IMG/VR virus record: IMGVR_UViG_3300009151_000437
Location: 1-22,434 of that record
Strand: one strand, 5' to 3'
Length of the DNA stretch: 22,434 nt
Source of the DNA: a virus
In this document: positions 16,337 through 22,434 of the stretch, in pieces
How the letters are laid out: each line of letters begins with the position of its first letter
Position numbering within the stretch: the first letter of the stretch is position 1
Position numbers and translations under genes: made by a program
Notes under the pieces: model-generated
What the model was told of the DNA's origin: nothing
Databases searched by the model: none
Seen by the model: only the letters and a program-made list of their open reading frames with translations

Positions 16337-16592
16337 CGGTTTTCATCATAGCGGCAGTCTTATCTTTGCTCGACTTGCTTGATCCATAAAAGAACGAAAT
16401 GATGGTGGCGACTGCTGTTCCCAACAGAAAGCCCAAAATGATATTGGCGAAGTCCCTACCGCCTATTGGCAGTTGGAAAAACGTCACGCAGAAAAAGTAA
16501 ATAACCGAGGTTACTGACCAGAACCAAGCAAAGTAATAGATGAAATGCTTGGCAGTTTTGTCATCGGGGCTTATGGCTGTAACTTCAAACAT
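16317..16592 (-). CDS. putative holin (two-transmembrane membrane protein)
   Basis: The 91-residue protein has two hydrophobic segments: about residues 19-42 (YYFAWFWSVTSVIYFFCVTFF) and about 49-69 (NIILGFLLGTAVATIISFFY). A charged Ser/Lys/Asp tail (GSSKSSKDK) follows. I know the pattern LGFLLGT...FFYGSSKSSKDK from small phage proteins next to lysis genes. Two transmembrane segments and the position directly before the spanins and endolysin make a holin likely. AGGAAAGG lies before the ATG at 16592. The stop falls inside the start of the i-spanin gene (20-base overlap). Pinholin behaviour is possible but unlikely because the endolysin lacks a signal-anchor. Confidence 0.7.
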   Translation of the reverse strand: MFEVTAISPDDKTAKHFIYYFAWFWSVTSVIYFFCVTFFQLPIGGRDFANIILGFLLGTAVATIISFFYGSSKSSKDKTAAMMKTDDVKPI

Positions 16593-16595
16593 AAT

Positions 16596-16949
16596 TTAGT
16601 CCTTTCCTGTCAGGGTTTTGATGGGTTTGCTGACTATGGTTTTTTCTTCAAGGATTGCAATGTGCATCCTATTCTCAGCAATCTGGTCACGATTACGTTG
16701 GATTTCTTTCTCTAAATCTTGGCGTAACTTTTCCCGTGCAAGTTCTGCTCCAGTGTTTGATGCCTGCTTGTTGTCTGATGTAACAACGAGCGAAATTTTG
16801 CTGTTGAGGATGGTGACCTCATGCGCCAAGTTTGACAAGGCGCTCATCAAGTAGACGACGCAAGAAAATAACAGAGGAAGAAGAGCGAACGTAATCTTCT
16901 CAATGAGTTGACTTTTTGCTTCCATGCTATGAATTTTTTCCTCGCTCAT
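16596..16949 (-). CDS. membrane protein with coiled coil, lysis-cassette component of unknown role
   Basis: The 117-residue protein has one hydrophobic segment (about residues 20-40, ITFALLPLLFSCVVYLMSAL), followed by about 75 charged residues forming a likely coiled coil (REKLRQDLEKEIQRNRDQIAENR). The topology recalls an anchored membrane protein, perhaps a holin accessory or antiholin, but I cannot name a family. Its start overlaps the stop of the preceding holin-like gene as ATGA, and it is followed three bases later by the two-transmembrane putative holin. The family of small membrane genes in a row here makes a lysis role probable. Confidence 0.6.
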   Translation of the reverse strand: MSEEKIHSMEAKSQLIEKITFALLPLLFSCVVYLMSALSNLAHEVTILNSKISLVVTSDNKQASNTGAELAREKLRQDLEKEIQRNRDQIAENRMHIAILEEKTIVSKPIKTLTGKD

Positions 16950-17146
16950 AGTCCAAGCACCTTCTTGACAAATTCGGCGGCAACGCCGGGGCCAAGCAAA
17001 ACTGCAACAATCACCGCATAAAGCAGATACTCTATTTTGGTCATTCGGATGCTGCCAATATCTAGCGACTTAGAGATACTGTTGTATCTTTCAGCGCAGA
17101 CAGCCTCGTGAACGGCTAAACGAGTTTCAACCTGAGAATCATCCAT
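16946..17146 (-). CDS. 66-residue XhlA/holin-like membrane protein
   Basis: I choose the ATG at 17146 because it has AGAAGAAG upstream and overlaps the preceding gene by eight bases (ATGGATGA). A longer TTG-initiated frame to 17224 would add a Lys/Arg-rich segment that is just the shadow of the upstream gene. The product has an N-terminal charged helix (VETRLAVHEAVCAERYNSI) and a single transmembrane segment near the C-terminus (about residues 40-58, LLYAVIVAVLLGPGVAAEF). This helix-then-membrane layout is like XhlA-type proteins associated with lysis. Its exact role is not known. Confidence 0.65.
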   Translation of the reverse strand: MDDSQVETRLAVHEAVCAERYNSISKSLDIGSIRMTKIEYLLYAVIVAVLLGPGVAAEFVKKVLGL

Positions 17147-17312
17147 TTTTTTCTTCTTCTGGCGCAACTTCAACAACCGCCGAAGTGGCGACTTGCTCCT
17201 TGGCTTCGTTTTGTACGGACTCAATTAGCTGGTAAACCTCTTGGTAAGGGCGAGAACCCAAGTAACCGAGAACAGCGTTTACAGTTTGAACGGACAAAAA
17301 TAGTTTTTCCAT
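17139..17312 (-). CDS. 57-residue small protein of the lysis region
   Basis: This short gene is easy to miss. The ATG at 17312 has AGGAAG at the right distance, and the frame ends at TGA 17139-17141, overlapping the next start. The product starts MEKLFLSVQTVNAVLGYLGS, then RPYQEVYQLIESVQNEAKEQ, and ends in an acidic tail (VEVAPEEEKNG). It looks like one or two amphipathic helices with no membrane segment. I have the impression of similar LSVQ-VNA-LGYLG-RPY-EV proteins near lysis or tail genes in other phages, with no known function. Good translation signals and gap-free packing support a real gene. Confidence 0.75.
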   Translation of the reverse strand: MEKLFLSVQTVNAVLGYLGSRPYQEVYQLIESVQNEAKEQVATSAVVEVAPEEEKNG

Positions 17313-17324
17313 GATGCTTCCTAT

Positions 17325-17762
17325 TTAGGGTTTAGGATATTTAGCTTTTACCGCCAAGCAGTCAGCTATGTACTTGTCAATCTGTGCCTGATCACCCTTT
17401 ACAACGCCGTCAAGGTAGTCGGTCATTGGTGGGTATTCTTTACGGCGCTTTTGCGCGTAAGTTAGGCTTGCCTCAGCGGCAGCTTGTGCGGCGGCAACTT
17501 TAGCGGCGGCAGCTTCCCGCTCTGGTCGAGCCAACTCAACAATTGAGTCAAAACCAGTTGCAGTAGAAGTAGAACTCTTGCGCTCTACCAACCAAACAGG
17601 GGCGCGGCTTTGGATTTCTGCAACAAGCGCATCACCCGTCAAAAATGCACCCTCAACGATTGGCACGTCGATTGCGTAGGTTGCAATGTCTGTTCCAAAA
17701 TTACTGTAAGTTACTTGAATTTGCCCAATTGTTGCATCCGCAGAAATAATACGATAGTCCAT
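17325..17762 (-). CDS. putative tail-fibre assembly/chaperone-like protein (145 aa)
   Basis: The N-terminal 60 residues look beta-rich, ending near FLTGDALVAEIQSRAPVWL. An Ala/Glu helix (residues about 80-105) is followed by YPPMTDYLDGVVKGD and YIADCLAVKAKYPKP. This C-terminal Tyr-Pro-Pro...Asp-x-Leu-Asp plus Val-Lys-Ala-Lys-Tyr-Pro pattern is familiar from small proteins encoded next to tail fibres (XkdW or tail-fibre assembly-like). It lies directly behind the glycine-rich adhesin gene, its start sharing a base with the previous stop (TAATG) behind a strong GGAGGT. I infer a fibre assembly or attachment role; it is not proven. Confidence 0.6.
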   Translation of the reverse strand: MDYRIISADATIGQIQVTYSNFGTDIATYAIDVPIVEGAFLTGDALVAEIQSRAPVWLVERKSSTSTATGFDSIVELARPEREAAAAKVAAAQAAAEASLTYAQKRRKEYPPMTDYLDGVVKGDQAQIDKYIADCLAVKAKYPKP

Positions 17763-18580
17763 TACGTTTGACCTCCACCAGTTGTGCCGCCAGTAATACC
17801 AGCGCCAGCGTTAACAAAAGATTTACCAACTAAACAAGCCCCACCAGCACCAACAGTTCCAGTAAAACCTATACCATCTGGAAAATTGCCCCCCGTAGCT
17901 ACTGATCCCGAAGACGCCAATGCGCCGCCAGCCCCACCCGTCATGCCAGTAGCCGTTCCGCCTACGTTGGTGGCAGAGCCTCCAGCACCGCCGTTGCCAG
18001 CAGAACTACCGCTTCCGGGAGAGCCAGCAGTGCCATTACCAGTGCCTGTACCGCGTGCGCCGCCGCTGCTAGAGTTACCTTGCCCGCCGCCTCCACCGCC
18101 GCCGCCGCCAGTTACATATGATGCACTACCGTCAAATGAACTAGCAGCGCCACCACCAGCGCCACCACCGCCACCGCCGCCAGCAACACCGCTGGTGTTA
18201 GTCCATGTGATTGCCCTACCAACAGACACCGCAGGGCCTCCAGAAGTTCCGTTTCCGCCCGTGGTATCGCTGCCATTACCCGGATTAGTAGCCCCAGCGC
18301 CACCAGTTCCACCAAAACCTATAACAGTACCGTTGTTTATAACAGCAACCGTATCGGCAGCATCCCAAGAGGTGTCTACAGTGAAGGCGTAAGAACCTGC
18401 GGAAGCAGAACCAACAACAACAGCATTGTTAATTGTAAAAGTAACATCAGTTTTACCAGACTGGTAACCGCTAACTTTTGCTGTGTTTGCAAGGTAGTTT
18501 TGGGTACTGGCGCTGATAGTTATGGTAACGGCAAGCCTTCCAGCGCCCTTAGCCACAAGTAATTGCTGTATTGCGCTCAT
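17762..18580 (-). CDS. glycine-rich tail-tip adhesin-like protein (272 aa)
   Basis: After an 85-residue N-terminal beta domain (TVAVINNGTVIGFGGTGG near its end) the protein is largely Gly, Ala, Ser, Thr and Asn, including runs of seven to nine Gly (about residues 132-160). The N-terminal INNG...IGFGG pattern leading into Gly-rich repeats is seen in phage tail fibres and adhesins. In gp38-type adhesins of some myoviruses, glycine-rich motifs form a polyglycine-II sandwich with receptor-binding loops. A similar fold is an attractive inference. It follows the main fibre gene by one base and precedes a fibre-assembly-like gene, which fits a fibre-tip protein. No clear ribosome binding site is visible. 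Confidence 0.65.
   Translation of the reverse strand: MSAIQQLLVAKGAGRLAVTITISASTQNYLANTAKVSGYQSGKTDVTFTINNAVVVGSASAGSYAFTVDTSWDAADTVAVINNGTVIGFGGTGGAGATNPGNGSDTTGGNGTSGGPAVSVGRAITWTNTSGVAGGGGGGGAGGGAASSFDGSASYVTGGGGGGGGGQGNSSSGGARGTGTGNGTAGSPGSGSSAGNGGAGGSATNVGGTATGMTGGAGGALASSGSVATGGNFPDGIGFTGTVGAGGACLVGKSFVNAGAGITGGTTGGGQT
18060..18185 (-). repeat. glycine-codon low-complexity tract in the adhesin gene
   Basis: Two blocks of GCC/CCG-type triplets on the plus strand encode Gly runs on the minus strand. The codons vary (GGC, GGT, GGA, GGG), so this is protein-level low complexity and not a simple microsatellite. Confidence 0.7.
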
Positions 18581-18581
18581 G

Positions 18582-20303
18582 TTATGTCAGCCCAGAACCT
18601 GTGATAACCCAAGTCGTACTGGTCATCTTGACAGCAGTTGCGACACCATATTGCGCCAAGGTGCGGCTACCGGTTGTACCTGTGCCGCCTAGATAAAGCG
18701 TGTCTGTTGTGATGGCAATAGTAACTGCATTGGTAGACATGTTGATGAACGTCACAGCAGTGCCAATTGCGTAAGCAACAGAAGCATTAGCAGGAATTGT
18801 GTAAGTAGCCGCCGCTGCCGCCGCAGCATGGTAGATGTGCTTGCCTGCATCCCCCGCCACAAGTGTGTAGCTGCCAGTCTGTGCATTTTGTGGGATGTTG
18901 ATGTACCCCACTCCATTTGTGCCATCTACCGTAGTGCTGCTTAATGTTCCCGAAGAAGGAGTACCTAAAGCGCCTCCATTCACAACAAAAGCACCCGCAG
19001 TGCCAGTATTTACACCAAGCGCAGTTACAACGCCAGTGCCTGTTGTGGTTGATGCAATTCCTGTGCTTGCGCCACCACCAATCAATATTGCGCTTGCCGC
19101 TAATGTTGCGGTTTGAGTAACCAATCCGCTTGTATTGTTTACCGCATTACCAATTGCTGTAACCACTCCTGTGCCGGTCGCAGTGGTCGCTGGGGCGGTT
19201 CCTGCGCCTCCACCAATCACAATTGCATTTGCAGCTAATGCAGCAGATGTAGCCCAAGTTGTACCGCTAGAAAAGTAAGGAATACCGCCCGATGTTCCCG
19301 CAATCGTAAATGCTGGCGTTGTTGTTGCCGTGGCAATCGAAACAATGCCGCCCGTCCACCCAATCGATGTAACTGTTCCAGTTGCAGCAGTACCCCAAGT
19401 AGGTGCAGCGCCTGTGTTTGCTGTTAAAACTTGTCCAGTCGTTCCAGCCGCTGTTGCAACAGGCGTAGCTCCAGCGCCGCCACCATAAACAATGCCGTAC
19501 TGAGTCAATACAGCAGATGTTGCCCAAGCAGTACCGCTGGTAAAGTATGGAATGCCCCCGCTTGTTCCAGCTACAGTTAAAGCCAAAGTGCCGCTTGATG
19601 TAATCGGAGACCCGCCAACAGAAATAATACCGCCAGTAAATGACTGAGCAACCGATGTTACTGTTCCACTAGCTCCTGTGGCAGCTATGCTAATAGTGCC
19701 ACTACCATTGGTAATAGATATGCCAGTTCCAGCGGTAAGCGTGGCTTTTGCCAACGTGTTGCCAGTTGTATTGCCAATCAGAAGCTGGCCGTCTGTGTAG
19801 CTTGTTTGGCCTGTTCCGCCAGAGGAAACCGCAAGAGTTGTAGATAGTCCTGCTGCTGTGCCGGTGGTGTTTTGATTTAATGTTGGGAATGTGCAGTTTG
19901 CCAAATTTCCAGATGCGGGCGTTCCCAGAGCAGGCGTGACCAATGTAGGGCTGTTGGACAAAACAACATTGCCAGTACCCGTAGAAGTTGTAACTCCCGT
20001 GCCTCCGTTTAAAACTGGGAGCGCTGTCCCAGAATAGGTAACGGCCAAAGTCCCGCTTGTGGTGATTGGGGATCCAGCTATTGACAAGAAGGAAGGAACA
20101 GACATCGCCACCGAAGAAACGGTGCCGCTAGATGATGTGTTGGAGGCCAACAACTTAACGGTGCCCGCGCTGTTTTTAAAGTACAACTTTTCATCCACGG
20201 TGTTCAGCGCAAGTTCGCCTGCAACCAAATTCCCCGACGACGGGGCCGCAGCAGCCGTGGTGCTGTAGTACAACGATATGGGGGTGTAACCTGCCTGTGC
20301 CAT
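18582..20303 (-). CDS. tail fibre protein with internal repeats (573 aa)
   Basis: The protein is Thr/Gly/Ala/Ser-rich and all-beta in appearance. The N-terminal region holds GELALNTVDEKLYFKNSAGT, typical of phage fibres. Residues about 60-240 include SPTLVTPALGTPASGN and NTTGTAAGLS, fibre motifs I know. Residues about 240-420 contain a 90-residue repeat (AGTSGGIPYF...WATSA...IV.GGGAG) present twice, and a shorter IGGGA...TGTGVVTA(I/L)G motif. The last 100 residues (YTLVAGDAGKHIYH, then TDTLYLGGTGTTGSRTLAQYG) match a fibre-end domain common in environmental phages. It is probably receptor-binding or a fibre shaft. TAAGGA lies before the ATG at 20303. It heads the fibre block, followed by the adhesin and assembly-like genes. 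Confidence 0.8.
   Translation of the reverse strand: MAQAGYTPISLYYSTTAAAAPSSGNLVAGELALNTVDEKLYFKNSAGTVKLLASNTSSSGTVSSVAMSVPSFLSIAGSPITTSGTLAVTYSGTALPVLNGGTGVTTSTGTGNVVLSNSPTLVTPALGTPASGNLANCTFPTLNQNTTGTAAGLSTTLAVSSGGTGQTSYTDGQLLIGNTTGNTLAKATLTAGTGISITNGSGTISIAATGASGTVTSVAQSFTGGIISVGGSPITSSGTLALTVAGTSGGIPYFTSGTAWATSAVLTQYGIVYGGGAGATPVATAAGTTGQVLTANTGAAPTWGTAATGTVTSIGWTGGIVSIATATTTPAFTIAGTSGGIPYFSSGTTWATSAALAANAIVIGGGAGTAPATTATGTGVVTAIGNAVNNTSGLVTQTATLAASAILIGGGASTGIASTTTGTGVVTALGVNTGTAGAFVVNGGALGTPSSGTLSSTTVDGTNGVGYINIPQNAQTGSYTLVAGDAGKHIYHAAAAAAATYTIPANASVAYAIGTAVTFINMSTNAVTIAITTDTLYLGGTGTTGSRTLAQYGVATAVKMTSTTWVITGSGLT
19241..19583 (-). repeat. in-frame direct repeat within the tail-fibre gene
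   Basis: 19241-19313 and 19511-19583 align with roughly three-quarters identity by eye, offset 270 bases (90 codons). A second, shorter pair (near 19080 and 19215, offset 135 bases) encodes the IGGGA motif. Both offsets are multiples of three and preserve the frame. Confidence 0.65.
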
Positions 20304-20315
20304 ATTTTTCCTTAT

Positions 20316-20585
20316 TTATGTGTTTACAAGACCGTCATAAGGCAATCCACCAGTATCCTCAAGCAGCGGTAAATCTGGGCGAGGGAATCGGATTGTGATG
20401 CGCTCGGTCTTGCGTGCTGCTAGGCGGTATGGATCAAGCTGGTCAGCGCAACCCTCATTACACACCCGCAGGCCGGGGAAGTTTGGATCGTTCCTCATCA
20501 CCGCATGGGGGCGCTTCATCTTGCATCTGTCGCAAATTGCGATTGCAATGTCTGAGTAACCAAGGGTATCCAGAAAGACTGGCAT
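20316..20585 (-). CDS. small Cys4 (zinc-ribbon-like) phage protein, 89 aa
   Basis: Four cysteines are arranged CxxC (Cys18, Cys21), 20 residues, then CxxxC (Cys42, Cys46), suggesting a structural zinc site. The segment NDPNFPGLRVC between the pairs, and DPYRLAARKTERITIRFPRPDLP after it, are familiar from small proteins encoded beside neck genes in environmental phages. The function is unknown. The start at 20585 has GAGG upstream and lies two bases after the adaptor stop. Placement between a neck adaptor and a tail fibre suggests a structural or assembly role, but DNA or RNA binding is also possible for a zinc ribbon. Confidence 0.7.
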   Translation of the reverse strand: MPVFLDTLGYSDIAIAICDRCKMKRPHAVMRNDPNFPGLRVCNEGCADQLDPYRLAARKTERITIRFPRPDLPLLEDTGGLPYDGLVNT

Positions 20586-20587
20586 GA

Positions 20588-21649
20588 TTACCTCGTGTAA
20601 ACGCTGATATTCGGCGCAAAGTAAATTGGAGACTTGTCGCGCTCTTCTTCCTCTGCTTGCGACAGGTACTTCGCGGCCTGTGTTTCAAGGTAAGCAACGC
20701 GATTCATGTCCACGCCGGGCAACTCCAACGACATCTGGTGGGCCAGCATACTCACCACGGCCAAATACCAGCGCTGAGGCACCTCTAACTCGCCATACAG
20801 GTCGCCAACGTCCATGACTTGCCGCGAGTACCACACCGTCATCTGATAAAAGGCATTTTGGGGCGTCGGCCACAACACAATCTCGCTTTGAGGGATCGTG
20901 CGGTTAAACCAAAACTGGAACGGCTGGTTGGCCGTGAAGTTCTTATTGGGCAGGTTGGTGTAATCGTCGCGGTTCAGACGCGACATGGTGATCTCGGTAG
21001 AGTTGTTGCCTAGATACCACTCACGCAGGCTTAATGTCGTGCCGCTGTAAGCCCGAATCCGGTAATACGGCACTGTCTGGCCGTTCTCAATGTCCGTCCA
21101 TACCCACTCATTGTCCACCACGGTGATGGTGCCAAGATCAACAAGCGTCTTCCAAGTGATGTTGTCTTGCGAGTATTCGTAAATAATCGACCAAGAGCCA
21201 GATGCCGCAGGAAGAAAGCCAATTGACCCTATAAAAATGGGATTTGAAGCACCGTAATCAACCGAAATATTGCCATTGGCCGTGGTCTGGGTGCATATCG
21301 TATCCACATCGCCGTCGTAGACGTTACTTACGGTGCCGCCACTAGAAGATGTGTACGAGCCAGTTGGACGCTCTAGCCAGCGATACAAGGCGTTTAGAAC
21401 GTCATTACCACCAACAGGCAGCAGGTATATTGCTTGGTCAGGGGAGAAGCCGTAAACCTTCTTGTTGATGGCCCAATACTGGATGCCAATGTTGATCAGA
21501 TTGGACATCAGGAAAAACAAGGACTCACGGGCCGACAGAACCTGCTCGGAAGTCAACTCCTCGGCCAGCTTGCCGCACCGACGAGCGCCGTGGTCAATCA
21601 GGGTTTGGACTGTGATTACCGTCGTCCCAACCGTTCCAGAGTAGGCCAT
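20588..21649 (-). CDS. gp4-like neck/adaptor protein with an inserted discoidin (F5/8 type C)-like domain (353 aa)
   Basis: Residues 1-92 (helical, TVQTLIDHGARRCGKLAEELTSEQ) and 215-353 (YTNLPNKNF..., FWFNRTIPQSEIVLWPTPQN, MTVWYSRQVMDVGD, EVPQRWYLAVVSMLAHQM) follow the pattern of P22 gp4-like tail accessory or adaptor proteins. Between them, about residues 93-214 look like a discoidin/F5-8C beta sandwich: VYDGDVDT, SVDYG, GSIGFLPAASGSW, SIIYEYSQDNITWKT and YYRIRA, ending in LREWYLGN. Such domains bind sugars or other ligands. It would be a neck protein carrying an outward-facing binding or stabilising module. AAAGGA precedes the ATG at 21649. It opens the fibre block, with the Cys4 gene next. 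Confidence 0.75.
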   Translation of the reverse strand: MAYSGTVGTTVITVQTLIDHGARRCGKLAEELTSEQVLSARESLFFLMSNLINIGIQYWAINKKVYGFSPDQAIYLLPVGGNDVLNALYRWLERPTGSYTSSSGGTVSNVYDGDVDTICTQTTANGNISVDYGASNPIFIGSIGFLPAASGSWSIIYEYSQDNITWKTLVDLGTITVVDNEWVWTDIENGQTVPYYRIRAYSGTTLSLREWYLGNNSTEITMSRLNRDDYTNLPNKNFTANQPFQFWFNRTIPQSEIVLWPTPQNAFYQMTVWYSRQVMDVGDLYGELEVPQRWYLAVVSMLAHQMSLELPGVDMNRVAYLETQAAKYLSQAEEEERDKSPIYFAPNISVYTR

Positions 21650-21659
21650 GTGTTTTCCT

Positions 21660-21914
21660 TTACCAGCCGGGGCAGTCCCACCGCTTTAGCGATGCTTTGG
21701 CGCGTGGAGCGTCCCCTTTTGAGTGTTCGACAACGCCAGACATCCTAGCGCAGAAAGAATCCTTGCGTGCCCCGCCTTTTGGCTGCGGCGCTTTGAGATT
21801 GGATCCAGTCTCTCTATTGTATTTCTCTCGGCCTTTTTGCGTAAGCCCTGCACCACGGTCAACGGACAACTTTTCTCCGCGACCAACTGCAAGGCTTACA
21901 TTCTTCTTGCTCAT
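21660..21914 (-). CDS. conserved phage protein, DUF6321-like (84 aa)
   Basis: The core pattern GLTQKGREKYNRETGSNL-KAP, then ARKDSFCARMSG, and a terminal ASLKRWDC is one I associate with DUF6321, a small basic domain of unknown function common in environmental phages. The product is highly positively charged, so DNA contact or packing is possible, but nothing shows it. It starts by ATGA overlap with the preceding gene and ends 11 bases before the start of the gp4-like gene, whose ribosome binding site lies in that gap. Confidence 0.75.
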   Translation of the reverse strand: MSKKNVSLAVGRGEKLSVDRGAGLTQKGREKYNRETGSNLKAPQPKGGARKDSFCARMSGVVEHSKGDAPRAKASLKRWDCPGW

Positions 21915-22189
21915 TTTACTTTGGCGGTCTTTGCAGACTGCTTGAAGGCATCAGCCGTTGGCGCACCTTTGCTGCCCACTCGGCGCATCTTTTCGCCAGA
22001 GCCTTCAGCAATTCTTTCGCGTTTTGCATTGATGTTGTCATATAGACCGCCTCCTTTAAACTTCTTGCCCTCATCAGCTTTGGAAAATTCCTTGCCAACT
22101 TTTTGGGGGATGCCAGCCTTCTTGGCAAACGCAGGGTTATGTGCGACCGCCTCCATCAAACGGTGTTGGGCAGGTGACTTGCTGGGCAT
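21911..22189 (-). CDS. small basic phage protein built of two short modules (92 aa)
   Basis: I choose the ATG at 22189 (MPSKSPAQHR) because it follows the preceding stop by one base and starts with a conserved-looking N-terminus; a longer frame to 22279 lies inside the previous gene. The first half (MPSKSPAQHRLMEAVAHNP, KKAGIPQKVGKEF) and the second half (LYDNINAKRERIAEGSGE, SKGAPTADAFKQSAKT) each resemble short phage proteins that I know separately, so this may be a fusion. It is strongly basic, with no membrane segment or enzyme motif. The function is unknown; a virion or DNA-associated role is inferred from composition and position. Confidence 0.7.
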   Translation of the reverse strand: MPSKSPAQHRLMEAVAHNPAFAKKAGIPQKVGKEFSKADEGKKFKGGGLYDNINAKRERIAEGSGEKMRRVGSKGAPTADAFKQSAKTAKVK

Positions 22190-22190
22190 A

Positions 22191-22434
22191 TTAAGCCTGT
22201 GCTTCTTTCCAAGAAAGACGAGCCTGAATGGTTGCTCCGCCAGTTGTGGTTGCAACAACGTACAGCACATCGGGGCCATCTGGGTACAAGCCAGCTTGAG
22301 TTGTTGGAACGGTGTTATTCACACCACCACCCAAAATTGAATTGCCCAAATCGCGCACACCACCCAAGTCCAAAGTGTTGATGCCAATTGGAACGTAAAA
22401 CGCCGCCAATGATTCTCCGCCCGAAATGGTTGCA
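22191..22434 (-). CDS. C-terminal end of a probable virion structural protein (partial, open at right edge)
   Basis: The minus-strand frame is open to the window edge and ends at TAA 22191-22193, giving about 81 visible residues. An in-frame TTG at 22409 could be a start, but the frame continues above it with good composition (SGGESLAAFYVPIG), so the gene most likely begins outside. The visible part is beta-rich, with GLYPDGPDVLYVVATTTGG and ending QARLSWKEAQA, an ending I have seen in phage head or decoration-type proteins. It is the first gene of the visible late operon and probably belongs to the capsid module beyond the window. Confidence 0.65.
   Translation of the reverse strand, partial: ATISGGESLAAFYVPIGINTLDLGGVRDLGNSILGGGVNNTVPTTQAGLYPDGPDVLYVVATTTGGATIQARLSWKEAQA

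Noticed and set aside
16946-17224. Longer 92-residue version of the XhlA-like protein
   Set aside because: It starts at TTG inside the preceding 57-residue gene, and the extra Lys/Arg-rich part is that gene read in another frame; the ATG at 17146 is better supported.
18060-18185. CRISPR-like or microsatellite repeat
   Set aside because: The triplets vary as synonymous glycine codons, with no fixed repeat-spacer structure.
17784-18392. Proline-rich plus-strand frame resembling a cell-wall protein
   Set aside because: It is the complement of glycine codons of the adhesin gene.
13528-20303. Diversity-generating retroelement acting on the fibre genes
   Set aside because: No reverse transcriptase gene and no template repeat with adenine-specific differences was seen in the window; the internal repeats are ordinary in-frame duplications.

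Overview
The window looks like about 22 kb of a tailed bacteriophage genome (Caudoviricetes), probably a short-tailed (podovirus-like) phage of a Gram-negative, possibly freshwater, host. Evidence for a Gram-negative host is a complete spanin pair: an inner-membrane Rz-like protein with an Rz1-like lipoprotein nested in another frame. Evidence for a short-tailed virion is two gp4-like head-tail adaptors, a large nozzle/stabilisation-like protein, no recognisable tape-measure or tail-sheath gene, and a block of large low-complexity ejection-type proteins ending in a transglycosylase. The lifestyle cannot be decided here: no integrase, repressor, terminase, portal, polymerase or tRNA gene is present.

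Layout. Positions 1-1216 are on the plus strand: the tail of an unidentified gene, a possible 20-codon leader ORF, a PD-(D/E)XK nuclease and a 74-residue partner overlapping it by ATGA. These genes converge on an intrinsic terminator at 1215-1240, whose U-tract serves only the minus strand. From 22434 down to 1268 there is one tightly packed minus-strand late operon of about 21 kb, with frequent ATGA or TAATG junctions.

In the direction of transcription the late operon has these blocks. (1) The end of a probable structural protein, then two small basic proteins (22434-21660). (2) A gp4-like adaptor with an inserted discoidin-like domain, and a Cys4 mini-protein (21649-20316). (3) A tail fibre, a glycine-rich adhesin and a tail-fibre-assembly-like protein (20303-17325). 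(4) A lysis cassette of a 57-residue gene, three small membrane proteins, Rz/Rz1 spanins and an M15 peptidase endolysin (17312-15432). (5) A second adaptor, a second fibre-like protein and the nozzle-like protein (15407-11048). (6) Two small genes (11058-10311). (7) Ejection/internal virion-type proteins of 1376, 340, 726 and 555 residues, the last with an SLT lytic transglycosylase domain (10308-1268).

Together the genes would build the neck, tail and receptor-binding apparatus, open the cell envelope during DNA entry (transglycosylase) and destroy it at the end of infection (holin-like proteins, M15 endolysin, spanins). No stretch over 300 bases lacks a gene. No mobile element, CRISPR array, tRNA or attachment site was seen. 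All family assignments come from reading motifs by eye, not from searches.
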